Of a stretch of 64,000 nt of DNA, positions 22,485 to 32,627 are shown in pieces. The notes below the pieces were generated by a model. That model was given only the letters and a program-made list of their open reading frames with translations, ran no database searches and was not told where the DNA came from. Positions within the stretch are counted from its first letter, which is position 1. Every line of letters starts with the position of its first letter. The position numbers were made by a program, and so were the translations under genes. The stretch comes from Monomorium pharaonis (Eukaryota > Arthropoda > Insecta > Hymenoptera > Formicidae), in the NCBI RefSeq assembly GCF_013373865.1, contig NC_050467.1:28108996-28172995 (forward strand), written 5' to 3'.

Positions 22485-23563
22485 AGATACATAATATTAA
22501 TGAGTCAGGTGTAGAAAATCAATATATTATTCGGTTTGTAGTTAATATTGACGCCAAACTGGTAGATATATTGATTTTTTTATAGCTGTTTCAAAATCAA
22601 TTAATATAGCTGATACGGATCTAAAATTATATGTATATACACTGCAAAAAACTGCCTACTCAATGCAATACCATATGTTATTGCAGTATTGTACTTGCGT
22701 TAACGGTAAATATTGTATTAAGTATTTTATGTAGTTGGCAGCCCGCAATTACAAATGTTATTGGTTATATTTTTTTTTCTGTGTGTGTATTTTTTTATGT
22801 GTGCATGCGCACGCGCTTGTGTGTGTATGTGTGTAAAATTATGTAAATTTATAAATAATTATTGTACATAATATTATATTAAAACATGTTTTTATATAAT
22901 ACACACACATATATGTGTGTATGTATTTATTCATAAAAAGTTAAATAATTAAGTAAATAATAATTTTTAATAAAATATGTTTTTATATAATATTATGTAG
23001 TTATTTATAAAATTACACTTACACTTTTTTATTCAAAATTGCAGAAGATAAAGGATAGATTAAAGAAAGGGAAAGAGATAAAGAAAAGAAAGAAGAATAG
23101 GAAAAGAGAGAGAAGATTCAAGAAAGCATAATTCTTTTAAATTATCAAAGATTAAGACATTTTCTTATAAAAACGGAGGGAGAAAAAAAAGACAAGAAAG
23201 GTATATAATAATTATAGATTAGGTGATGGTTGTGCAGGAGGAGTTACAATTTTTTATGAGAAGGATACATTACATATTACTAATGAAAAAAACATTTTAA
23301 AGAATCTGGATATTTTAGGTATTAAAATCAATTTAAAAAATAAAAATAAAGTCCAATATATTATTATTTATAGAAGACATGGTAAAATAAAAGACAAAAG
23401 AACATAGAAACAAAAAATCATGGAGTACATTCCATCGGATTTTGAGACAGCTATAAAAAAATCGATATATCTATCCGTTTGGAGTCAACGTTAATTACAA
23501 CCGAACGATATATTGATTTTTTATACCTGACTCAACTTAATGATTATTAATATTATGTACCTT
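22485..23563. mobile_element. Element with ~110-bp imperfect terminal inverted repeats
   Basis: The left segment 22485-22600 (GAGTCAGGTGTAGAAAATCA...) and the right segment 23436-23563 (ending ...TGACTCAACTTAATG) are inverse copies at roughly 80% identity. They include ATATATTGATTTTTTTATAG and its complement. The ~850-bp interior is AT-rich and contains an endonuclease-like ORF remnant. This fits an old non-autonomous DNA element with long TIRs. Confidence 0.5.
23219..23407 (+). pseudogene. Possible LINE APE-endonuclease fragment
   Basis: A 62-codon open frame ending in TAG (23405-23407). It contains CAGGVTIFYEKDT, then about 25 residues later LDILGIKI, and then YIIIYRRH. The order GGV..., a hydrophobic strand, and IIYR resembles the middle of AP-endonuclease-like domains of LINEs (compare GGVALYVRDD in the ORF2 at 25002-27842). 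It is too short and diverged to place in a clade. Confidence 0.3.
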
Positions 23564-23650
23564 TTTATAATATTATATAAGAATAGATTTTATTAGAAAA
23601 TAAATATTATTTATTTAAATGTTTTTAAATTTTTATTTTTTATAAATATC

Positions 23651-24050
23651 TATGTACAGGATGTTTGGTAAAGATTTATGCAATCTTTATAAACAGGTAG
23701 AGCGCATTAAACTGAACAGAAAAGTCCTTTACCGTTTTTCCATTTTCGCAACAGTTAACGAGTTATTGATTACACAGGTACACAAAAAAATGGCGTTTCC
23801 TATTGAAATTAAAAAAAAATAGGCCAATTCAGCAATTCTGATCTTGGATTTGAATTCAGCGAGTCAAAATACATAAGAATTAATTAATTTGGTCCGCCGA
23901 ACCAACCACTTTTTTGTGTGCCTGTGTAATCAACAACTATTAACTATTGCGAAAAACGCAAAATGTTAAAGAACTTTTCTGTTCAATTTAATGCGCTCTA
24001 TAAAAATGCTGTTTATAAAAATTGCATAAATTTTTACCAAATACCAAATA
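23651..24050. mobile_element. Foldback/MITE element of about 400 bp with ~130-bp inverted arms
   Basis: Left arm from about 23651 (TTTGGTAAAGATTTATGCAA) and right arm ending near 24048 (TTGCATAAATTTTTACCAAA) are inverse copies. They share GAGCGCATTAAA/TTTAATGCGCTC, CTGTTCA-type blocks and TGATTACACAGG/CCTGTGTAATCA. The left edge, ACAGGATGTTTGGTAAA, resembles the ACAGGGTGTTTGG-type edges of many arthropod MITEs. Confidence 0.6.
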
Positions 24051-24109
24051 TATATATATAAATGTACATATCCATGCATGTATATATATTTATGTTTATC
24101 TTTAAAATA

Positions 24110-24632
24110 TCGAATTTTTACAATACACAGAGCATTGTAAAAAATAATTTTTGCAATAGGCTGACAATTGCAGAAAATATCGAATTTTTACAATACACAG
24201 AGCATTGTAAAAATTAATTTCTGCATTAGGCTGACAATTGCAGAAAATATCGAATTTTTACAATACACAGAGCATTGTAAAAAATAATTTCTGCATTAGG
24301 CTGACAATTGCAGAAAATATCGAATTTTTACAATACACAGAGCATTGTAAAAAATAATTTCTGCAATAGGCTGACAATTGCAGAAAATATCGAGTTTTTT
24401 CAATACACAGAGCATTGTAAAAAATAATTTCTGCATTAGGCTGACAATTGCAGAAACTATCGAGTTTTTACAATACACAGAGCATTGTAAATACTAATTT
24501 CTACAATAGGCTGACAATTGCAGAAAATATCGAATTTTTACAATACACAGAGCATTGTAAAAACTAATTTCAGCAAAAGGCTGACAATTGCAGAAAATAT
24601 CGAATTTTTACAATACACAGAGCATTGTATTC
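24110..24632. repeat. 70-bp tandem minisatellite, about 7.5 copies
   Basis: CAATACACAGAGCATTGTA starts at 24121, 24191, 24261, 24331, 24401, 24471, 24541 and 24611, a strict 70-bp period. Each unit holds two potential stem-loops: CAATacacagagCATTG, and CTGCA-...-TTGCAG around the loop TTAGGCTGACAA. Copies differ by only a few substitutions. Confidence 0.95.
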
Positions 24633-24877
24633 GCACTTAACAAATCAAACTTTCGCCTAGGGATTCTCAAAGTAGAGTCTTTGCCCTTTAATTTAAAAAA
24701 AAGTACAATGTGTAATTTAGATGATTTTTCGCAAAGTTGCATCACTTTGAAGATTGCCTAAAATTCGGTCAAAATTTTTGGCTCGTTTTATTTTGCGCCA
24801 GTGCATATATACATAAATATCTATAAAAAATAAACAGTTTAAAAAAATTACAAAAATTAAGTGATAGGTAGAAGGAA

Positions 24878-24880
<3 letters not shown>

Positions 24881-24945
<65 letters not shown>

Positions 24946-24955
24946 ATTGATTGAT
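24881..24955. repeat. (GA)n microsatellite joined to (GATT)n LINE tail
   Basis: A run of about 31 GA units, then GATTGATTGATTGATC. On the minus strand this is the LINE 3' tail of CAAT units followed by (TC)n. Confidence 0.95.
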
Positions 24956-25001
24956 CTTTTATTAGCTTTCTCAGCTATTTTCAATACATATATATACAAT
25001 T

Positions 25002-27842
25002 TTATGTTACATCATTAAAAACAAACTCTTTTAGCATTCGTTTAAACATTTCTAAACGATTACAATGTTTAACTTCGGGTGGTAATGCGTTATACATTAA
25101 CACACCCTCATAAAATAAACTTTTTTGCGCGCTTCTTGTTTTTCGAAATTCAATAACAATATCCCCTGTCTGCCTAGTTTCGCGTTCACCCTCTACTATT
25201 CTAAGTCTATTACTAAATTGCTCCGGCATCATATTATTTAAAATCTTAAAAATAAATATGCACGTGTTGTAATACAGCCTTTGTCTTATGGTCATAAATT
25301 GCAACGCTTGGTGCATACATTTAACTTTGGTACGTCTGTCACATTGCAATATGACTCTCATAGCTCTATTTTGCGCTTTTTGGAGCCTACTTAACTGTGT
25401 ATCTCCCATATCTAATAGTAGCGTCGCACAATACTCAAAGTGAGGTGCTATTATTGTCTTGTATATCGTACATCTAGTGTAAGCCGAGATAAAGTTCCCA
25501 ATTCTATTTAAAAAACTTATCTTCTTCCCTATTTTCTTTAGCATGTAATCACAGTGACCGCTAAATCTAAGTCTATCATCAATAATTATACCCAAATACT
25601 TTATTACTTCTACACGCTCAATCTTACTTCCATCCAAACATCTCACAGTAGTATTGCCTCTCAATTCTTTTCTTATCCCTCTAACTAACATATATTTTGT
25701 TTTCCCCGAATTCATCTTCAGTTTATTAATATTCATCCATTCCTCCACTACATTAAATGCAATATTCAATTTCCTCTCTACTTCCGCACTACTCTCACCT
25801 GTTACATATATTAAGGTATCGTCCGCAAACATTTTTATATTACACATATCCGAGCAAACGTTAACAATATCATTCATATATATTATAAACAACAATGGGC
25901 CCAATACCGAACCCTGTGGCACTCCGTATTCCGTAGTCATTATTTTAGACCATCTATCATTAAATTGAACTTGTTGCATTCTATCTTTTAAGTACGACCT
26001 AAACCATTCTAGAACTGTTCCTGTAATACCATACTGGTATAATTTCTCTAATAATCTTTCTCTATCAATTGTCTCGAAAGCTCGTTTAAGATCTACAAAA
26101 ATAACTCCTACTATTTGTCTCTCACTAATAATCAATTTCCATTCATCTATAACTGTTTGAATTGCTGTTTCACACGAATAATTTTTTCTGAAGCCCGACT
26201 GATGTTCCGTTATGATATTATTACTTTCTAGGTAGACCTCAATTTGCTTTTTAACTATTATCTCTAGTACTTTTTCATATATTGGTAATATATTAATAGG
26301 CCTATAATCACTTGCCCTCTTAGGTTTCTCTACTTTTGGTATTGGAATTATCGTGGATGTTTTCCACTCTTTCAAAAAACAACCCTCACTCAATGACTTA
26401 TTTATTATATCACAATATTCCTCTCCAATGACACAAGACACCGTTTTTAATATATCGCTAGTTATTCCTTCTTCTGTGCCTTTCTTTTTTGGTAATTCCC
26501 TAATAATTTTTACTTGTTCTGTCGTAATTGACTCAAATTTTTCTAGCTCTCCCTTCTTTTCAATACAATAAATAGTTCTCTTATTTGTGCTTGTTGTATA
26601 ATTCTTATCTATAGATTTTATTATGTCTTTAATACTTTGTATATAATATAAGTTAAATTTATCAGCTATATCACACTCTATATTATTGTCTAATATTTCA
26701 AAATCTATTTTTCCTACAACTTTTGCGCCTATTGGTCCTCCTCTAATAATTTCTTTTAATGATTTCCACATAGTTGTGGGATTGTTACTATTATGATCAA
26801 TCATATTTTCATAATATTCTTTTTTCTTTATTCTAATTAAATTAACTACTGCATTTCTTTCTATTTTAAATTGCTGCCAGTTTTGTTCCGTGCTATCGTA
26901 TAATGCTTTTCTATAAGCCTCATCTCTTCTAGTCGCTAACTCTTCTATTTCCTTTGAATACCATTTTTTCCCTTCCCATATTTTCGGTATTCTAAAAATT
27001 TTCTTAGGTGCTAAGATGTCTAGCGCATCTACAATACTATTAATTAAATTCTTTGCCCTTACATTAATATCTAAATCATATCCTTTTTCTAAATTACTCT
27101 CCACTTGCTTAATAAGCTCATCCGCATTATATCTACTATAATCCCTGCCACTGAATTCTTTATATTTGTTTACAGTCTTGTTCGTATTTATTACGACTTT
27201 TATCCACGCATGATCCGTTATCTTAGGTTCGTACTTGACTTCTACATTTATATCTTTATTCGCAAAAACTAGATCTATAATTGTTTTACTATTTTCGGTA
27301 ACTCTCGTTGGTTTATCCACATATTGCTTCATACCTAGACTTTGCATAGTCGTTAGTAGTTTATTTGTATAATAAGAGTCTGTCATACAATCTATATTAA
27401 AGTCTCCTAATATTATACACTCTTCTTTTATCGTTAATTCTTCTACTATCTCCTCTAAGAATCCTATAAACTCTCCATGTGACGCACTCGGTGAATGATA
27501 TATTACCATTAACACTCCTTTAAATAATTTCTCTTTCATTTCTATTGCAACGCACCACACAATTCTTTCTAATTTTTTCAATACTACTATATCATACTTG
27601 ATATCATCTCTTACATACAGAGCAACTCCCCCTGTATTTCTATTTTCCGCGTCGCATCTAACCACACTGTATCCCGGTACACTTATTTCACTGTCTTCAA
27701 TTTCCGCAATTAGTCTTGACTCCGACAATGCAATAACTGCCGGATTTAATTTCTTCATAATCTGATGGTGTATCTCGTCCTTATGTGCCATTAAACTTTG
27801 CGCATTTGTATACAGTATATGTTCCTCTTCCTTCTGTGGTTG
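25002..27842 (-). CDS. LINE ORF2: AP endonuclease and reverse transcriptase
   Basis: Encodes the nicking and copying enzyme for target-primed reverse transcription. The first ATG is at 27791 (929 residues), but it cuts into the endonuclease. The frame is open 17 codons further up, and these encode the conserved opening YTNAQSL, directly after the ORF1 stop. The true product therefore probably begins by readthrough or at a non-ATG codon. Endonuclease motifs: ALSESRL, GGVALYV, YHSPSA, LGDFNID, IIDLVF and ITDHAW. Reverse transcriptase motifs: RPINIL, GFRKN, FVDLKRAFE, YGVPQGSVLGPLLF and FADDTLIY, followed by a thumb and a C-terminal extension of about 200 residues. No RNase H or zinc finger is seen at the C-terminus. 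Copy 1 (9026-11500) encodes the same protein. The frame is intact, so the element may be recent or active. Confidence 0.92.
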   Translation of the reverse strand, partial: QPQKEEEHILYTNAQSLMAHKDEIHHQIMKKLNPAVIALSESRLIAEIEDSEISVPGYSVVRCDAENRNTGGVALYVRDDIKYDIVVLKKLERIVWCVAIEMKEKLFKGVLMVIYHSPSASHGEFIGFLEEIVEELTIKEECIILGDFNIDCMTDSYYTNKLLTTMQSLGMKQYVDKPTRVTENSKTIIDLVFANKDINVEVKYEPKITDHAWIKVVINTNKTVNKYKEFSGRDYSRYNADELIKQVESNLEKGYDLDINVRAKNLINSIVDALDILAPKKIFRIPKIWEGKKWYSKEIEELATRRDEAYRKALYDSTEQNWQQFKIERNAVVNLIRIKKKEYYENMIDHNSNNPTTMWKSLKEIIRGGPIGAKVVGKIDFEILDNNIECDIADKFNLYYIQSIKDIIKSIDKNYTTSTNKRTIYCIEKKGELEKFESITTEQVKIIRELPKKKGTEEGITSDILKTVSCVIGEEYCDIINKSLSEGCFLKEWKTSTIIPIPKVEKPKRASDYRPINILPIYEKVLEIIVKKQIEVYLESNNIITEHQSGFRKNYSCETAIQTVIDEWKLIISERQIVGVIFVDLKRAFETIDRERLLEKLYQYGITGTVLEWFRSYLKDRMQQVQFNDRWSKIMTTEYGVPQGSVLGPLLFIIYMNDIVNVCSDMCNIKMFADDTLIYVTGESSAEVERKLNIAFNVVEEWMNINKLKMNSGKTKYMLVRGIRKELRGNTTVRCLDGSKIERVEVIKYLGIIIDDRLRFSGHCDYMLKKIGKKISFLNRIGNFISAYTRCTIYKTIIAPHFEYCATLLLDMGDTQLSRLQKAQNRAMRVILQCDRRTKVKCMHQALQFMTIRQRLYYNTCIFIFKILNNMMPEQFSNRLRIVEGERETRQTGDIVIEFRKTRSAQKSLFYEGVLMYNALPPEVKHCNRLEMFKRMLKEFVFNDVT

Positions 27843-27845
27843 CTA
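27837..27845 (-). promoter_or_regulatory. Candidate stop-readthrough site TAG-CAA-CCA between ORF1 and ORF2
   Basis: The ORF1 stop TAG (27845-27843) is followed in the same frame by CAA CCA. This matches UAG-CARYYA, the leaky-stop context known from tobamovirus replicase. The frame then runs straight into ORF2. Translation of ORF2 by readthrough is inferred. Confidence 0.6.
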
Positions 27846-29135
27846 TTTTGCATCCTCCCAGCCGGCCCTTCTCTTTTCCTCTTGTAGAACTCTTTTGAAC
27901 GTCGGACATTCCGGACTCAATGCATCATGGTCATCTTTTATCTTCAAGTTATACGTTTGGTTTTTATACATACAATTTACACATTTCTTCTCATTTGTTG
28001 TACACTCATTTGATTTGTGATTACCTGCACATTTATGGCATGCTTCATTTCGCGTACAGTATTTCGCAAAATGGTGATAGCCCCAGCATTTAAAGCATCT
28101 CTTAACACTAATATGATTAAATACAGGACATCTTTTCCATCCTATATTTACTTTTCCTTGGCTCAACATTAATTCATGTGTTTTTTCATCTAGTTCAATT
28201 ATTATGGCGCCTTCTGTTTTACCTCTTCTGTTAGGTTGAGTTTTTAATCTTTTCACTATTCTCATATTATTTTCTTCTTGTGTTCCAAGTTTATTTTGCT
28301 TTTTAATTGAATCAATTAATTCTTTATCACTCAAGTTCCATTCTTCTTCGTCAATATAAACAATTTTTACTTTCGGCTTTATCTGTAGTGACTCAGTAAC
28401 TTTAAATTCATCACCCAGCTTGTTTTGCACTGTAGTTTTCAATTTTGCCATTTCTTCTCCATTCTCACATCCCAAGATGACTGTACCATTGTTTCCTCTC
28501 CTTATTTTCGTTACTCCCATTTCCATATTTTTTATATCTACTTTCTTTTTTATTAACATAGCCGTATCAACATTTTCTTGCTGAACCTTAGGTTTAACAA
28601 TTATAACATTTTCTTTCTTCTTTTCTTTAACTATCTCACTATAACTCTTCTGTGCTCCTCTTGATGAATTACTAGGTCCAGTGGACAGCATCCTTTTTAC
28701 TTCTTCTAGCTCTTCTTTGATATTCTTTAACTCATGCTGGATAATTTCCTTTATCATCACTTTAATTTCCTTCTTACATATAGTCTCGTCTCTTATTTCT
28801 TTTATTGTTCTTATGAGCCAATCAATTTTTAGGTCCATATTTGCCGATCCACTCGTGCTTGTGCTTGGTCTTCCAGATGCTCCTGCCGATCCGAGCCTAT
28901 CTCTGTTGCTACTTGCCGTTTTCTTTACTTCTCCAATTTCATTCTCTATCCCAAATTTTGCAAAGGGGCCCTGGCACGGTACTACTTCATTATTTCTATC
29001 ATAAATTTTGTGTTTACTAACACAGCCTGGATGGTAAAACAGTTTAACGCATGATTTGCATTGTACTACTTCAGTTTTAATAGCCTTCTTGCATGCCGAA
29101 CATCGATATTCGGTGTCCTCTTCTATCGTCGACAT
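27843..29135 (-). CDS. LINE ORF1: RNA-binding protein with zinc knuckles
   Basis: A 430-residue nucleic-acid chaperone/RNP protein of the LINE. The N-terminal ~45 residues form a PHD-like Cys/His cluster (CSACKKAI..., CKSCVKLFYHPGC). A Ser/Gly linker follows, then a Lys/Glu-rich helical region (about residues 105-160) that could form a coiled coil. A central domain of about 130 residues may be RRM-like. Three CCHC-type knuckles lie near the C-terminus (CFKCWGYHHFAKYC, CHKCAGNHKSNEC and CVNCM...). This order is typical of ORF1p of CR1/Jockey-group elements. The ATG at 29135 is well placed, with about 210 bp of 5' UTR before the flanking (GA)n. It ends at the TAG described as the readthrough site. 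Confidence 0.85.
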   Translation of the reverse strand: MSTIEEDTEYRCSACKKAIKTEVVQCKSCVKLFYHPGCVSKHKIYDRNNEVVPCQGPFAKFGIENEIGEVKKTASSNRDRLGSAGASGRPSTSTSGSANMDLKIDWLIRTIKEIRDETICKKEIKVMIKEIIQHELKNIKEELEEVKRMLSTGPSNSSRGAQKSYSEIVKEKKKENVIIVKPKVQQENVDTAMLIKKKVDIKNMEMGVTKIRRGNNGTVILGCENGEEMAKLKTTVQNKLGDEFKVTESLQIKPKVKIVYIDEEEWNLSDKELIDSIKKQNKLGTQEENNMRIVKRLKTQPNRRGKTEGAIIIELDEKTHELMLSQGKVNIGWKRCPVFNHISVKRCFKCWGYHHFAKYCTRNEACHKCAGNHKSNECTTNEKKCVNCMYKNQTYNLKIKDDHDALSPECPTFKRVLQEEKRRAGWEDAK

Positions 29136-29347
29136 TTGTGTTCCGCCGTTGTCGATTCGCTACACGTCAGCAGATTCCATCCACGTCAGTGCTTGCTTGT
29201 CACAACGTCGTTGATACACATGATTATAGAAATATAATTCAGCTATTCACAATCTGCCTTTCCCGGCTAGATAACGATTCCTGTTGTCACCGGTCTATAG
29301 AACTATCACCACACTAATTTTATACTTTTCTACTGCTCTCTTTTCTT

Positions 29348-29349
<2 letters not shown>

Positions 29350-29407
<58 letters not shown>
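29350..29407. repeat. (GA)n microsatellite at LINE 5' junction
   Basis: About 28 GA units with one interruption. They sit immediately outside the LINE 5' end and mirror the (GA)n at its 3' end. Confidence 0.95.
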
Positions 29408-30737
29408 TTTCGGGAAGGTAACATTTGCGTTTTAAATATTTTGAAAAAAAGGAATCTTAAACTCTTAATTCTCATTTCTTATTAATTATCATTCTTAATA
29501 ATTATTATTTTTTATTAATTATTATTTTCATTAAGTATCATTTGCGTTTTAATTATTTTGACATTTTGTGTATTTTAATAGAAGAAAAGGAATAAGATTA
29601 GAGAGAAAGAATTGAGATCCAGAGAGTTTAAAAAGAAATCTAGAAAGTGAAAGTGTTGAAATTTGATTGAAAATTATCAGGTAACAATACATGTAATATT
29701 ATAAATTTTAATTTATTAAAAAATTTAATTTTAATGATGTATTATTAAGGCATAAGATTAAAAAAATTTAATTTTAAAGTTGTTGAATGCTTATTATTAG
29801 AAGTTGTTGAAATGGTCAGAGAGAGACAGTGAGTTTTGTCGAAAGAGATTAGAAAAGGAAAGAGATTAGATAAAAGGAAATTGTTATTGAGAGAGATTAA
29901 ACAAGAAAGCCAGAAAGTGAAAGTTTTGAAAATTGATTGAAAATTAACAGGTAACATTACATATAATATATTATAATTTTTAATTTATTTAAAGAGGATT
30001 AAGTATGGAGATAAAGTATGTAAGAGTGATATTAAGAAACATGAAAATATAATTACTAATTTGTGTTTAGAGAGAGACAGAGGGGGGGAGGTGGGAGAGT
30101 GGGAGAGCGTGAGAGATAAAGAAGAGGATTAAATAAGAAAGTAAAGTGTAAGAGTAATATTGAACAATATGAAAATAATATAATTAATATCATTAATAAT
30201 ATAATTAATAATTTAGAGAGGGGGAGAAGGAGCGTGAGATAGAGAAGGGCATTAAATATGATAAAGTGTGTGAGAGTAATATTACAGAAGAAAAAAAAGT
30301 GCAATGTTCAATATAAAAATGCTAAGTGGCGCGCGCGAAGCGCGCGCAATGTTGTGTTCTAGTAAATATAAAATTAATATTACATGAATATTTTTTTATA
30401 TATTTTAAACAATTTTTTAAATGTAAAATAAGTATTACATAATTATTAAATAAATAATACTTAAATAATTTTCTTAAATTATTTTTAACCAAAAATTAAT
30501 AATTTATAAATATTAAATAAACGTTAAATAAGCATTTTTACAAATATATTTGTAATTCATTACTTAATCGTTAATATAAAACAAATGTTTAATAAATATT
30601 AAATAAATATTATTTGTACAATAAACACTAATAATGTTAAAATAATTAAAAATCAATATTAAAAAAATGTTTAAAATTGCGTGCTTATTGGGTTATAGTT
30701 TCTTAATTCATAGTTACATTTAATTTTTAACTTATAG
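29408..30737. other. Intronic purine-rich DNA with diverged direct repeats
   Basis: Two diverged copies of a block with CAGAAAGTGAAAG and GATTGAAAATT...CAGGTAAC lie near 29640-29735 and 29908-29990. Further GAGAGA-rich units lie at 30065-30110 and 30215-30260. A short GCGCGCGAAGCGCGCGC palindrome sits at about 30331-30347. No coding signal. Confidence 0.45.
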
Positions 30738-30835
30738 TGATACATCAGTTACATCACCGTTGAATTATGTGCGTGACAACGAAAATTTGATTTCACGTGT
30801 TATGCATGATGATATAAGTACCGTTTATATTAATG

Positions 30836-31439
30836 GTACGTATAAAATATGGTGATATGTTTCTATGTTTTCTCAAAAGAAGATTATGTGGCGTTTTTAG
30901 GCCCTTAATATTATTGTATATAATAATTATTACTTAATATTGCACAATATTATTGATTGTTTGTAGGCTATATTGAATGTTTGTAATATATTGTGAATAT
31001 TATTGCATAATAGAATGTCAATTTATAATTTATTTTTGGGATTAATAAAATTAACGTAAAGTTCAAAATTAACACTGATTTATGAATGATTATTTTTGAT
31101 CACATAATTTATCTTAAAAAAGATATTTAAAATGATAAGTATGAAATATAAACATAAAAAGCATTTATTTTATTTTAATTAATTAAATATAATTATAGTA
31201 TAAATTATTCTGATCACCAAGCAGCCAAGATTTAGTTGAAATAAATTGCACAATGTATTGCATAATCCATAATAATATAGTCTTCAAATAATAATAGTTT
31301 TATATTATTATTTGATAGGTGTCATTTTAGTCAAGTAAAGTTTTGTTAATTTTTGTTTTACAAAGTTTAATGTTGAAAAATAGAATAATTGTGTGCCCTT
31401 GGTGAAAATAAAAATTCGAGCGTTCATATGTAAAATTCA
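30836..31439. other. Intronic AT-rich DNA
   Basis: Intron between exons B and C of the Crypton-like gene. Nothing recognisable beyond low-complexity AT sequence. Confidence 0.4.
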
Positions 31440-31454
31440 TATGTAAAAAAAAAA

Positions 31455-31610
31455 ACGATAGAAGTGTAAACAAAACTTCTATGAAGCGTAAATTGAAGCA
31501 TTGAAATATAAAAGAAGTGTTTAATTCTTTGAATGCTTTTTTTTACATTTCATCGTATCAATTTACATTTTATAGAAGTTTTGTTTATGCTTCTATTACT
31601 CTTTCTTTAC
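31455..31610. repeat. Hairpin-forming repeat
   Basis: ATAGAAGTGTAAACAAAACT near 31464 and AGTTTTGTTTATGCTTCTAT near 31580 are inverse complements with few mismatches. Further complementarity (GAAGC.../...TTTACATTT) lies inside. MITE-like. Confidence 0.45.
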
Positions 31611-31932
31611 ATTCGACTTATACTTGAATTTATATTTTCAATAGAATCTGTGTGTATCTGTGTGTGTAAATTTATGAGTAAAGTTTCAATAAATTTTTTT
31701 TTATAATCTAAAAAATCAAACTTTTTCTTGAAAATAAATTTACATTAAAGTTTATTGTGTTTAACTTTTGGATAATTTTACAAATATTGATGAAAAAATC
31801 ACTAACAGTAATGAGACTGAATATGATTTTGATAAATATAATGAGCAATCGGAAGAGAATAATCCAGATTATGATAGTAAGCTTCTAACGAGTCTTTATC
31901 TTTAAGCGTTTAGAAAAATAATACTACATTTA

Positions 31933-32072
31933 TGGTCGATTGTTTCAACTTCTTGGTAAACTTAGCTATCAGGTAAATATGTGTCTGTATTTATTTATAT
32001 AAGAAACAAGATGAAAATAAACGTATGTTTACCTAATAGATAAATTTACCAAGAAGTTGGAACAACCGACCC
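31933..32072. repeat. 140-bp hairpin MITE-like element
   Basis: The left end GGTCGATTGTTTCAACTTCT and the right end AGAAGTTGGAACAACCGACC are inverse copies. The pairing extends inward through TTGGTAAA...AGGTAAA, giving arms of about 45 bp. Confidence 0.6.
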
Positions 32073-32627
32073 TTAAAAATTTTTCACTCAAAAACCTACA
32101 TATAAAGTATAACATTAATTTGGAATGTAGTATTTATTATGTAAATAAAATGAGATATTACAATAAGAATTCTTTCGAAGATGTACATAAAAGGTAAATG
32201 CATTAGTACAAAATGAAGTCTTTGTTTTTTTATGCAACATTAATTTTTACTCTGATCCTTTTTTGTTAATTTGCAATGTTTTCGTAAAATTCAAGATGTT
32301 TTCATACATGTATTGGAGATGTATTGTAGAAAATTTAAAATTAGTATCTTTAATAGTATTAGAGAAATCTTCTACATTAGCTTTAAAGATGTTTTCAAAA
32401 GAGTACATAATTTAAATACATTTTTGAACAAATACATTTTTTAATATTTTTTAATATTTGTGAAATGTTCCAAATTATAAATCACTACGTTGCGTAATTT
32501 TCTGAGAAAGAGTTTCTAAGTGCAGTGCTATTTTTTAAATCTAAAGATAAAAATCTGATTTCTATTTATATCCGATTTTGACTTTTTACTTATAATCTAG
32601 AAATTAATTTGTATTTTTCAAATATAG

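Larger units (their letters stand above)
24941..29349 (-). mobile_element. LINE copy 2, nearly full length (CR1-group non-LTR retrotransposon)
   Basis: A 4.4-kb element with 5' UTR, ORF1 (29135-27843), ORF2 (27842-25002), a short 3' UTR and a CAAT-type tail instead of poly(A), as in CR1/L2-like LINEs. Both ORFs are intact except for the single stop between them. Both outer edges abut (GA)n, at 24881-24942 and 29350-29407, so any target duplication is hidden in microsatellite. It is inserted antisense in the long intron of the Crypton-like gene. Clade placement is by motif style only. Confidence 0.9.

Noticed and set aside
24296..24478. 60-codon ORF in the 70-bp array
   Set aside because: Product of the tandem repeat itself; it has a repetitive sequence and no domain.
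24110..24632. CRISPR-like appearance of regular repeats
   Set aside because: The whole 70-bp unit is repeated head to tail with no unique spacers, and the context is eukaryotic.
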